A stretch of DNA of 37,866 nucleotides from Aphelenchoides besseyi (taxonomy: Eukaryota; Nematoda; Chromadorea; Rhabditida; Aphelenchoididae). A model generated the notes under the pieces. That model ran no database searches, was not told where the DNA came from, and saw only the letters and a program-made list of their open reading frames with translations. A program made the position numbers and the translations under genes. The stretch is from contig JAMPIQ010000019.1 of assembly GCA_024699855.1 (NCBI GenBank), forward strand, positions 1 through 37,866, read 5' to 3'. Below, piece after piece: positions 1-8,609 of the stretch; the stretch's first letter is position 1, and each line of letters starts with the position of its first letter.

Positions 1-500
1 ATTTTGCATCGGGTTACCCGACAATGATTTGGGGCGGCGTCTCGCCGTTCCGGCGTGGCGGTTGCCGATTGTCGAGGACGACGACATCGCAAATTCGATT
101 GCCCACCAGAGGTCGACGATGGTTGCGTTTGTCCGCCATCGCCCGCCGTTTCACCCCGTCACCAGAAAATCGGACGAAACCGTAATAGTTAGAAATTGGC
201 GGCATCCACACCGCCACCATTGTGTCGAAAGCGCGAAATCGACAAGTCTGCGGCAGTTTTCATCGCGAAAATCAAAGTTTCGCAGACCGGAAAGCGGAAC
301 ACACCCCCCCCCCTCGGCGATGCCTTGATCGATCAGCAGTATCGAAACGACCCCCCATGTTCGGCAGCGCCCGCACCTCCTTCAGGAGGTCGTCGGCAGC
401 GTGCAACAGATGCAAGACATTGGTCATTTCCACCAATGCTCTTCCGTACGGGAGAGATTGCGCCGCCTCGCGCACCAGTGCGGCGTCATATTGATCCGCT
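1..500 (-). pseudogene. Degraded copy of COG0523 GTPase fragment
   Basis: This is the inverted, indel-laden counterpart of 8725-9237, the middle part of the intact GTPase gene at 8610-9815. Shared blocks include the region around the conserved Asn-Lys GTPase motif and the segment after the CICC motif. It breaks off at the poly-G tract. It is part of the left arm and probably not a real locus. Confidence 0.8.
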
Positions 501-576
<76 letters not shown>

Positions 577-585
577 GGGGGGGGG
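501..585. repeat. Poly-G tract
   Basis: There are 75 consecutive G (501-575), one T (576), then nine G (577-585). On either side the sequence matches the right arm at about 8725 and about 7990, so the tract stands in for roughly 735 bases that include the start of the GTPase, the Zur boxes and the start of znuC. A homopolymer of this length replacing known sequence is a base-calling or consensus failure rather than a biological repeat. Confidence 0.9.
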
Positions 586-1075
586 AAGACGGGCGGCGAT
601 GGGCAGCGTGGTGGGAGGCGGTCGGGTTTCGTTTTGGAAAAGCGCAATATCGACTCGCTTTCCGGCGGGCAGATTCAGCGGCGCCTGTTTGCCCGCGCAT
701 GTTCAAGATGCGCAGTCTGATCCTGACTTGACGAGCCCTCAATGCCGTCGACGAGCGCACCGTTCCGACTTATGGTCCTCATCAAATCATGGGTGGCGAG
801 GGCGCACGCGGTTCTGGCCGTCCTTCATGATTTCCAGCTCGTGCGGCAGCATTTTCCGGAGACCCTGTTCCTTGCCCGAAAGCTGTGGGCTTGGGTCCGA
901 CGGCCGAGGTCTGCATGCGAAAACATCCGGCAGGCGCGACATTTCCACGAGGCGTGGAGGAAAATGCGCCCTTGCGAGCGCCTAAGCGCATTCGCTGCCG
1001 ATCGTCGGGCAAGCCGCTGCGGCATCCGCCCATTCCCATGCCCACTCCCACGCGATTCGAATGTCCGGTGATATC
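586..1075 (+). pseudogene. Degraded copy of znuC (3' part)
   Basis: This is the inverted counterpart of 7486-7990. It keeps the ABC signature region (around 655-690) and the Walker B and H-loop regions (about 720-835), but with frame changes throughout. It is part of the left foldback arm, and its 5' end is lost in the poly-G tract. Confidence 0.8.
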
Positions 1076-1975
1076 TTCATCCAACCTTCGTCCACTATGT
1101 CTTCACCCCCACCTTGCAGCGCGCGCTTGCCGGTGCGCTGATCCTGCCGTCAGGCTGGCTGCCCGGTCGGTGTGTTTCTGATGCTTCGCCTCATGAAGCC
1201 TGACGGGATGCCGCCATGTCCTCACCCGCCATCTGCCGTGAACGGCGCGTCGGGTTTCTGTTCTAACTAACGGATGGAAAATCCTGCACATGACCAGGCG
1301 GCGGGATGGCAGTCGGCTTCTGGTCGAGCTGTGTGCAGGCGCTGTGTCACGCTTCACCATCAAGGAAGGGAAGGACGCCTCGCTTGCCGCCTCTTTATCT
1401 CATCTCGCTGGCTCTCGGCGTGCTGCTCGTCTCATGGCCTGTTCGCAGCGTCGAGCTCATGCATGTGCTGTTTCGGCACGGTGCTGGCGCTTGAACAATG
1501 AGGCGCTTCGACTGATCGGCGGCATCTGCAGCGTAACGTTTCTGGTGAGGATAACCTTCGCGGCGGGCGCTGCTGGGCCGGCACGCCTCGATCCCCTGTT
1601 CCTGCGATTCGAGTCACGAATGGGGCGGCCCAGGTGGTCAATTTCCTCTGTCCTTGCCATCGTCGGGCTCAATCTGGTCGGTGGCGTTTCAGGCGCTGGG
1701 AAGCGCTGGCTTTCCGTCGGGGCTGATGAAAGGCGGCCCGCCGCCGCCATAAGCCGGTTCTGGTCCAACCGTGTTGCGCCCATGTGCTTCATCTCCATCG
1801 GCATCGGCATGGTGTCCCGCTTGCATGTCTGCTCGTGTCCATACTCACGCGTCGCTGCATCCGGCCGCGCGATCTCCGTTCCGCGGGCGTCATCTATGAG
1901 CTCTCCTACCTCATCGGCAAGCGCGGCAGGTGCTCAGCGATCGTCGCTGTTCCGGCCGCCAACAGACGTGCCTGA
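1061..1975 (+). pseudogene. Degraded copy of znuB
   Basis: This is the inverted counterpart of 6707-7498 with many indels. It contains about 84 bases (about 1428-1513), encoding the family-typical stretch ending in a VLFGTVLALNNEAL-like segment, that are absent from the right-arm znuB near 7152. This poor copy therefore holds information that the cleaner copy lacks. Confidence 0.8.
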
Positions 1976-2003
1976 AAACACGCGTTCTAAACATGGGAAC
2001 CTC

Positions 2004-3128
2004 ATGTTCAAAAACGTCCGGCCCCCATCTGGCCACCTGCGCTCAGCCGTTCTTTCCCGCTCCCGGTTCTGTGGCGCAGCATCCGCCGCCGGAACGCAAT
2101 GGCGTTTCCAAGATGTCGTCGAATCATCGGCCCGACTTTAGCGAAAAAACGTCGGCGGCGACCGCCGTCGAAAGTCACCACGCCTGGTCGCGGCCGGATG
2201 GCAAGCCCATGTCATGAACCCAAACCCGCCCGACCGATGGCGTCTCCGTCATCAAGGCGGATGTGGTGCTGGTCAATCTGTCTGGAATTCGCAGGCTTCA
2301 CTGAAACGGCTTATCGACACCAGCGGCACCAAGGCACCGATGGTGGAACATACCAAGGGGTGTAGAGCCGCCGCTCAATAGCCGCTCAGCTTTTCTTCCG
2401 AAGAGCCGCCGTTCACTCGCCACTCCGGAGCCTAGAAGAGGAAGGGCACGACCACAAGGCCGAGGAAGCTGGCCACAGCCATCAGACCGCGCGAGGTCCA
2501 TGATCACGCACCACGGCGCATGAGGGACATCACCATCCCTGACGAGTTCGACCCCGCATGTGGCTGCTGGCAGTCCATCAAGAACGCCGAATCTACGTGA
2601 AAGAACATTGCCGGCGCCTTTTGCGATGTCGGACAAGGAGTTTGCGCGTACCTACACCGCCAATTCGGACGCCTAATATCGCCAAGCTTGGCCGCGCTGA
2701 ACGAGGACGGTGAAGGACGCGAGATCGCCGCCATCCCGCCCGGAAAAGCGCGTCATCATCACCTCGCAGGACGCACTTCGGTTATTTCGAGCATGCCTAT
2801 GGACTGAAATTCCGCGCACCATGAAGGCGTATCGGACGTAATCCCGAAGCCCTCGGCCGCCGATGTCTCCAAGCTGGGGATCAGGTAAAAGCACGACAAG
2901 GCCTCGGCGACTCTTCCGTCGAAACACATCACCGACAATCGTTTGATCGGACCAGATGGCCATCAAGGAGAAAGACCCACCAGCGAAAACCGGCTGAGAG
3001 GTGTGGGGCGGCAACGCGTCTATACACGACGCGCTTTCGGACTTCCGACGGCCCGGCTGCCAAACCTATATTCGACATGATCAACCACAATATCGAGACG
3101 ATCAACGGCGGCTGTGCTCGGCCAGTAA
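2004..3128 (+). pseudogene. Degraded copy of znuA
   Basis: This is the inverted counterpart of 5649-6678. It starts at an ATG with the same extra A (five A after ATGTTC) and ends at a TAA matching the right-arm stop. The His-rich loop region is heavily garbled (about 2420-2530). It is part of the left foldback arm. Confidence 0.8.
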
Positions 3129-3277
3129 TTCACGACCATATCGCTGTGAGTTCGGGGCGGGTGGCCTGTGCCGCCTTCTCTCTCTGACTTTGTTGTTTTG
3201 GCCAGCCCGATGGCACTTGGAACTTTTTCTTCCTTTTAATAGTCGATTTCCATATCGGCTGCCTAAAAACCTCCTCC

Positions 3278-3790
3278 ATGTCCGATGCGCTGCACCCTCT
3301 TAACCGACGGTTCCCGTCGACGATGCTTCCACCTCCGGAGGATGGGCGTTCGTGGTTCATGAAGCGCGCGGCAACCAAGTGCCCTTCCGCGTCAGGCAGG
3401 ACGGGCGGCACAGCGAACAATACGTTTCGAGGTCCATCCGATGTTCGTCAACGCACTACTAATCCTGGATCGACGGTCGAGGCGCCACGCGGGCAGGCAA
3501 TCTATGGACGGATGCCGTTCATGTTATCGAAGGCTTGGCCGCCCGATACAGGGCGCGATCTGGCGCAACAACGGCTGGAAGCGGATACCGCCCAACAGCG
3601 TACCCGCCGAAGACCGATCCCCGACAGGGACCTTCTGCAGCAGCTCGACAGCCTGCTGGAGCGGCCTCCCCATGCGGTTGTAGAATGGTGCAAGGGCATT
3701 CCGGCACTGTCGTCAACGAGCATGCCGATGCTTTGTTCGGGAGTGGCCAGCGCGACGGCATTTAGCGGCGGCCGTCCAGTTGCGTGATTC
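3278..3790 (+). pseudogene. Degraded copy of RNase H-like gene
   Basis: This is the inverted counterpart of 5050-5524. It begins at ATG 3278 and reads MSDALHP, then shifts frame repeatedly. The segment encoding the Asp of the 'TDA' motif and the C-terminal 'GHSGTVVNEHADAL' block (about 3695-3735) is recognisable. It is part of the left foldback arm. Confidence 0.75.
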
Positions 3791-3974
3791 GGCGCTTTTA
3801 ACTCTTTCACTCAGCCATCCCGCCTTGACTTTTTCCGTATTAAGGGGGGGCCCGTTTTTTTGCGCCGGTACTCTTTCGCGGACTCAACTGACTGGGTGCA
3901 CGCAACGCCGCTTGCCGGTTGACCAATCGACATCCCGTTTGAAATGGTCAAGAAGTCAGACCACTTAGGGGTGC

Positions 3975-4288
3975 GTCTGGCCAGGTCCAGCCGGGAACCT
4001 TCCTGCAGCGATCGCGAGCGACCGCGTGCCGCCAGGTCGAGGCGGCGCTTTCCGACTTGTGGAGCGGGCAGGGTTGAAACGGGGCCGACCGGCTGCCGGC
4101 GGAGGGGAGCGATGGGCGGCGCTGGGTGTGGGGCTGTCCACCATCCGCGACGTTCTCCGCAAGGTCAGCGCTCGGCGTTATCGACACCGCCAAGGGTAGC
4201 TTCACTTATCTGCTGAAGCCGATTCCGTGCCACCGTGGCATATGCCGCTTTCCATCGATGCCGAAGCCTTGCGCGATGCGCTGCTAGG
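3975..4288 (+). pseudogene. Degraded copy of GntR-type regulator N-terminus
   Basis: This is the inverted counterpart of about 4520-4847. Before the match ends at about 4288 it reads ALGVIDT, LLKPI and SIDAEALRDALL, consistent with the end of a FadR/GntR winged helix and the beginning of its ligand domain. It lies next to the fold point, where both arms are poor. Confidence 0.65.
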
Positions 4289-4510
4289 TCTTCTGCCACC
4301 CCCTTCCTTTCCTCCTTTCCTCCCTCCTCTCTTTTCCTTTTTCTTCTTCCTTTTCTTTTTTTTCGACACTCCCCTAAGTGTTCAGATAAGATAAAGTATT
4401 TTTCGCGTGTTAGTAGGCCGGCGGAGGAGTCTCGCGCAGCCAGAAAGAGGGGACGTGACACGCGGAAGGCCAGTCACCGGAAGCAAGAAAAGCTAGCATA
4501 TGTGTGTGGG
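4289..4510. other. Unmatched foldback junction with polypyrimidine stretch
   Basis: Neither arm matches here. Positions about 4297-4368 are almost pure C/T, with long T-rich runs, followed by AT-rich and then purine-rich sequence. No gene is supported. The position, exactly between the arms, suggests a hairpin adapter read-through or unreadable turn-around. The run near 4325-4338 vaguely resembles the pyrimidine strand of a sequencing hairpin adapter as I remember it, but the resemblance is too weak to claim. Confidence 0.6.
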
Positions 4511-4519
4511 TGTGCACAT

Positions 4520-4847
4520 TCAGCAGTAGCCCAGCATCGCCGCAGGCTTTCGGCACGATTTCGGCATCGATGGAAAATCGGCCTATGCACGGTGGTGGCA
4601 GCGGAAATCGGCTTCAGCAGATTAATTGCCGCTACCCTTGCGGCTGTCGATACGCCGAGCGCCTGAACTCTTCGCGGATGGTGGACCGCCCCACACCCAG
4701 CGCCGCCATCAGCTCCCGCTCCGCCGGCAGCCGGTCTCCCGCTTTCAACCCTGCCCGCTCCACATAGTCGGAAAGCGCCGCCTCGACCTGGCGCACGCGG
4801 TCGCTCGGCGGAATCGGCTGCATGAGTTCCCGGCTGGACCTGTCCAA
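4520..4847 (-). pseudogene. GntR-family regulator, N-terminal part, broken
   Basis: A 71-residue reading frame carries a classic GntR winged helix-turn-helix: VEAALSDYVERAGLKAGDRLP, then AERELMAALGVGRSTIREEFRR. That is the FadR-subfamily pattern, in which the residue pair after STIRE usually starts a hydrophobic helix. After about residue 60 the frame is lost. A neighbouring frame (about 4540-4620) continues with LLKPISAATTVH, like the ligand-domain entry. The rest of the protein (normally about 230 residues) is absent because the sequence folds back here. The start appears to be TTG at 4847, or lies further upstream in unreadable sequence. Ligand unknown. Confidence 0.6.
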
Positions 4848-5049
4848 GACGCACCCCTAAATTGGTCTGACATCTTACCATTTCAAACGGGATGTCGATT
4901 GTCAACCGGCAAGCGGCCGTGCGTGCACACCATTCAGTTGGAGTCGCGAAAGAGTACCGGCGCAACCGCTTAATACGGAAAAAGGTCAAGGCGGGATGGC
5001 TGAAGTGAAGAGGTTAAAGCGCCGAATCACGGCAACTGACGGCCGCCGG

Positions 5050-5524
5050 CTAAATCGCCGTCGCGCTGGCCACTCCCGCGCCCAAAGCATCGGCATGCTC
5101 GTTGCCGACAGTGCCGGAATGCCCTTTTGCAACCATTCTACAACCACATGGGGATGCCGCTCCAGCAGGCTGTCGAGCTGCTGCCAGATGTCCCTGTCGG
5201 GGATCGGTCTTCGGCGGGTACGCTGGTTGGGCGTGATCCGCTTCCAGCCGTTGTTGCGCCAGATCGCCCTGTATCGGCGGCAGCCTTCGATAACATGAAC
5301 GGCATCCGTCCAGAGAGTGACTGCCCGCGTTGGCGCCTCGACGGCGATCCAGGATAGTGCGTTGAGAACAGCGAGGACTCGAACGTATTGTTCGATGTGC
5401 CGACAGTCCTGCCTGAAGCGGAATGGACTTGGTGGCCCGCTTCATGAACCACGAACGCCCATCCTCCGGAGCTGGAAGCATCGTCGAAGGAACCGTCGGT
5501 GAAGATGTGAAGCGCATCGGACAT
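5050..5524 (-). CDS. rnhA: RNase H-like protein (frameshifted)
   Basis: ATG 5524 begins MSDALHIFTDGSFDDASSSG, the first strand of the RNase H fold with the catalytic Asp of the FTDGS motif. NNTFE follows, where the catalytic Glu of the family lies. Other frames supply the remainder: a 'WTDAVHVIEG'-like block with the third acidic residue is garbled, and the C-terminal GHSGTVGNEHADAL contains the last catalytic His and Asp region. Total length about 155 residues fits RNase HI-like proteins. At least two frameshifts occur between about 5330 and 5400, probably read errors near the fold point. Its expected role is removing RNA from RNA-DNA hybrids; the exact subfamily is uncertain. Confidence 0.7.
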
Positions 5525-5648
5525 GAGGAGGCTTTTTAGCACCGATATGGAAATCGCTAAAGGAAGAGTTCCAGGGCCATGGCATAACACAAAAGCAGAG
5601 AGGGCGGCACAGGCCACCCTCCCCGAACTCACAGCGATATGGTCGAAC

Positions 5649-6678
5649 TTACTGGCCGAGCACAGCCGCCGTGATCGTCTCGATATTGTGGTTGATCATG
5701 TCGATATAGGTTGCAGCCGGGCCGTCGGCAGTCGAAAGCGCGTCGGAATAGAGCGTGCCGCCAACCTTCAGGCCGGTTTCGCTGGCAATCTGGTCGATCA
5801 ACCGCTTGTCGGTGATGTTTTCGACGAAGATCGCCGAGGCCTTGTCGTGCTTTACCTGATCCACCAGCTTGGCGACATCGGCGGCCGAGGCTTCGGATTC
5901 CGTCGATACGCCTTCAGGTGCGAGGAAATTCAGGCCATAGGCATGCTCGAAATAACCGAAGGCGTCATGCGAGGTGATGATGACGCGCTTTTCCGGCGGG
6001 GATGGCGGCGATCTCGGTCTTCACCTTCTCGTTCAGAGCAGCAAGCTTGGCGATATAGGCGTCCGAATTGGGCGGTGTAGGTCGCGCAACCGGCCTTGTC
6101 GACCTCGCAAAAGGCGCCGGCAATGTTCTTCACGTAGATTTCGGCGTTCTTGATCGACTGCCAGGCATGCGGGTCGAACTCGCCGTGATGGTGATGTCCC
6201 TCATGGCCGTGGTCGTGATCATGGGCCTCGGCGGTCTGATGGCTGTGGCCAGCTTCCTCTGCCTTGTGGTCGTGACCTTCCTCTTCCTCGGCTTCCGGAT
6301 GGGCGTGACCGGCCGGCTCTTCGGAAAGCTTGAGCGGCTCTACACCCTTGGTCAGTTCCACCACCGGTGCCTTGGTGCCGCTGGTGTCGATCAGCCGTTT
6401 CAGGAAGCCTTCGAATTCCAGACCGTTGACCAGCACCACATCCGCCTTGCTGACGGCGACGGCATCGGTCGGGCGGGGTTCATAGACATGGGCATCGCCA
6501 TCCGGCCCGACCAGCGTGGTGATTTCGACGCGGTCGCCGCCGACGTTTTTTCGCGAAATCGGCGATGATCGAGAAACTGGCAACGACCTTGAGTTCGGCG
6601 GCGGATGCCTGCGCCATCAGAACCGGGGAGAGGGAAAGAAGGCTGGCGCAGGTGGCCAGACGGAAGGTTTTTGAACAT
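5649..6678 (-). CDS. znuA: Zinc ABC transporter substrate-binding protein ZnuA (frameshifted)
   Basis: This is the periplasmic zinc-capturing protein of the importer encoded with znuC and znuB. ATG 6678 follows the RBS AAGGAGAA. A signal peptide ends LMAQASA, before AELKVVASFSIIADF. The metal-site His lies in DGDAHVYEP. A long acidic/His-rich loop (about residues 115-160, many HDH and HHHH runs) is the hallmark of ZnuA proteins. FDPHAW follows, and VIITSHDAFGYF and IFVENITDKRLID form the C-terminal lobe. Four single-base insertions break the frame: extra A near 6671, extra A near 6548, extra C near 6071 and extra G near 5998. With these ignored it is a normal protein of about 341 residues. 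In Agrobacterium a second zinc importer has been named TroCBA, and this locus with its GTPase could be that one. Confidence 0.9.
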
Positions 6679-6706
6679 GAAGGTTCTCCTTTTTCGAACG
6701 CTGTTT

Positions 6707-7498
6707 TCAGGCCGTCCTGTGACGGCCGGAACCGAGAAGATCGCTGAGCACGCCGCGCGTGCCGATGAGGATGGAGAGCGCATAGATGACGCCCGCGGAA
6801 AGGATGATCGCCGGGCCGGATGGCAGCGACGCGTGATAGGACAGAAGCAGACCGGCAAAGCAGGACACCATGCCGATGCCGATGGAGATGAAGCACATGG
6901 GCGCAACACGGTTGGACCAGAAACGGCTGGCGGCGGCGGGCAGCATCATCAGCCCGACGGAAAGCAGCGTTCCCAGCGCCTGAAAGCCACCGACCAGATT
7001 GAGCACGACGATGGCAAGGAAGAGGAAATGCACCGGGCCGCCCCAGTTGCTGACCGAACGCAGGAACAGGGGATCGAGGCATTCCGCCAGCAGCGCCCGC
7101 CAGAAGGTTATCATCACCAGAAACGTTACGATGCAGATGCCGCCGATCAGGCCGAGCACGCCGAGCGCCAGCGAGATGAGATAAAAGGCGGCAAGCGAGG
7201 CGTCTTCCTTCTGGATGGTGAAGCGTGACACAGCGCCTGCACCCAGCGCGACCAGAAGGCCGACGGCCAGCCCGCCGATGGTCATGGGCAGGATTTCCAG
7301 CCCGTAGAACAGAAACCCGACCGCCGCTCCCGGCAGGATGGCGTGGGACATGGCGTCGCCCGTCAGGCTCATGCGGCGCAGCATCAGAAACACACCGACC
7401 GGGCCGCAGCTGACGGCAAGGATCAGCGCACCGGCAAGCGCGCGCTGCATGAAGACATATTGGACGAAGGGTTGGATGAAGATATCAGCCATGGACAT
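6707..7498 (-). CDS. znuB: Zinc ABC transporter permease ZnuB (internal in-frame gap)
   Basis: This is the membrane channel subunit of the zinc importer, an ABC-3 family permease. The protein begins at ATG 7498 or 7492 ([11 protein letters not shown]). ALAGALILAVSCGPVGVFL and RRMSLTGDAMSHAILPG are the typical ABC-3 start, and several hydrophobic segments follow. The start lies just after the znuC stop, and znuA begins 28 bases after the znuB stop, so the three form one operon read leftwards. Compared with the family and with the left-arm copy, about 28 residues are missing near 7152, where SLALGV runs straight into LGLIGG. The gap keeps the frame. It is probably an assembly deletion, because the left arm contains the missing piece. 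Confidence 0.9.
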   Translation of the reverse strand: MSMADIFIQPFVQYVFMQRALAGALILAVSCGPVGVFLMLRRMSLTGDAMSHAILPGAAVGFLFYGLEILPMTIGGLAVGLLVALGAGAVSRFTIQKEDASLAAFYLISLALGVLGLIGGICIVTFLVMITFWRALLAECLDPLFLRSVSNWGGPVHFLFLAIVVLNLVGGFQALGTLLSVGLMMLPAAASRFWSNRVAPMCFISIGIGMVSCFAGLLLSYHASLPSGPAIILSAGVIYALSILIGTRGVLSDLLGSGRHRTA

Positions 7499-8313
7499 TC
7501 GAATTCGCGTGGGAGTGGGCATGGGAATGGGCGGATGCCGCCTGCGGGCTTGCCCCGACGATCTGCAGCGAAGGCGCTTCGGCCGGCTCGCACCAGGGCG
7601 CATTTTCCTCCCACGCCTCGTGGAAATGTCGCGCCTGCCGGATGTTTTCCGCCTGCAGGACCTCGGCCGTCGGACCCAGCCCGACAAGCTTTCGGGCAAG
7701 GAACAGGGTCTCCGGAAAATGCTGCCGCACGAGCTGGAAATCATGAAGGACGGCCAGAACCGTGCGCCCCTCCGCCACCCATGATTTGATGAGGACCATA
7801 AGGTCGGAAACGGTGCGCTCGTCGACGGCATTGAAGGGCTCGTCAAGCAGGATCAGCTGCGCATCTTGCAACATGGCGCGGGCAAACAGGGCGCGCTGCA
7901 TCTGCCCGCCGGAAAGCGAGTCGATATTGCGCTTTTCAAAACCGGAAAGCCCGACCGCCTCCATCACGCGGCCCATCGCCGCCCGGTCTTCGGGACGGTG
8001 GCGGCCAAGCAGGCCGCGTTTCGGCCAGAGACCAAGCGCCACCAGATCCCGCACCTGCGCCGGAAAGGAGCGGTCGAGTTCCGATTGCTGCGGCAGATAA
8101 GCGACGGACAGATTTGGGCTTACCCGGCATTCGCCGCCGAGCGGTTTCAAAATGCCGGCAATGCCTTTCATCAGCGTCGATTTTCCAGAGCCATTGGCGC
8201 CAACCACCGCAGTGAGCGAGCCTCTGGCAATATCGCCATTCAGATGATGCACGGCGCGCGCGGCCGGCATATCCAAGCGTCAGGTTTTTGAAGGCGAGGC
8301 ACGGATCGCTCAT
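7485..8313 (-). CDS. znuC: Zinc ABC transporter ATPase ZnuC (frameshift near start)
   Basis: This is the cytoplasmic ATPase that powers zinc uptake. ATG 8313 has a strong RBS (GGAGGGATCG) and reads [15 protein letters not shown]. The frame then breaks near 8275 and resumes with [15 protein letters not shown]. Walker A is GANGSGKST, the Q-loop is in LPQQSE, the signature is LSGGQMQR, Walker B is [12 protein letters not shown] and the switch His is in VLHDF. After the ATPase domain there is a tail of about 45 residues ending in a His-rich stretch (SAHSHAHSH). It is the first gene of znuC-znuB-znuA and lies downstream of two Zur-like boxes. The break near 8275 is probably a small read error; the left arm cannot test it because the poly-G tract covers that point. 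Confidence 0.9.
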
Positions 8314-8350
8314 CGATCCCTCCGGGGCAGGATGTCATTCGATGGCCCTT

Positions 8351-8373
8351 GATATGTAATGTTATTACATTCG
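8351..8373 (-). promoter_or_regulatory. Zur-like box 1 (znuC side)
   Basis: The core TGTAATGTTATTACA (8355-8369) has perfect TGTAAT/ATTACA arms around three bases. It lies about 40 bases upstream of the znuC start and is nearly identical to the boxes at 8495-8513 and 11931-11948. The zinc-responsive repressor Zur of alphaproteobacteria is known to bind sites of this AT-rich palindromic type. Confidence 0.75.
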
Positions 8374-8385
8374 TCAAACGAATAT

Positions 8386-8404
8386 GTAATGAAATAACAT
8401 TAAC
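8386..8404 (-). promoter_or_regulatory. Zur-like box 2 (znuC side)
   Basis: GTAATGAAATAACATTA matches the other boxes, with one inner base changed. It starts 17 bases beyond box 1, so the znuC promoter carries a tandem pair, which may give tighter or cooperative zinc repression. Confidence 0.7.
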
Positions 8405-8494
8405 TATCGGAAAGATACATTGCGCTTCGCGTAAGCCGCAGCTCCGCATTGCGGGGACGCTTTTTTTCTGTCGCCCGTTGACAGGCCGCCAGTA

Positions 8495-8514
8495 TGTAAT
8501 GTTATTACATTACA
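8495..8514 (+). promoter_or_regulatory. Zur-like box 3 (GTPase side)
   Basis: GTAATGTTATTACATTAC (8496-8513) is an almost perfect palindrome about 96 bases upstream of the GTPase start at 8610. The 295-base divergent region 8314-8609 thus holds boxes for both directions. Apart from these sites and a T-rich run near 8461-8468, I see nothing else in it. Confidence 0.75.
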
Positions 8515-8609
8515 AAACCAAGGCGGGGCAGCACCGAACCCGTCGTTTCCAGATCGTGCGCGTGGTCGCCATGAGGTCCACGCGAGCGTTGCCAAAGAAC
8601 GAGGTCCAT

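Larger units (their letters stand above)
1..4288. repeat. Left arm of a large inverted duplication (degraded copy)
   Basis: Read on the reverse strand, this stretch follows 9237 down to about 4510 in order: COG0523 GTPase, znuC, znuB, znuA, RNase H, GntR regulator. Landmarks include position 1 pairing with about 9237, 1061 (znuB start copy) with 7498, 2004 (znuA start copy) with 6678, 3278 (RNase H start copy) with 5524, and about 3940 with about 4890. No gene in this arm is open. Substitutions and indels are far denser than in the right arm. I read it as an uncorrected foldback read, not genomic DNA. A true inverted duplication with heavy decay is less likely, because the errors are spread evenly and are mostly indels. 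Confidence 0.9.

Noticed and set aside
501..585. G-quadruplex or phase-variable poly-G locus
   Set aside because: The tract replaces about 735 bases present in the other arm, so it is a sequence failure rather than a biological motif.
401..985. Long poly-Gly or poly-Pro reading frames through the G tract
   Set aside because: They are created by the G homopolymer artefact and have no RBS, family match or conserved flanks.
1..4288. A second, decaying zinc-importer locus
   Set aside because: Gene order, boundaries and fold symmetry mirror 4510-9237 exactly, and the error type is read-like; a foldback artefact explains it better.
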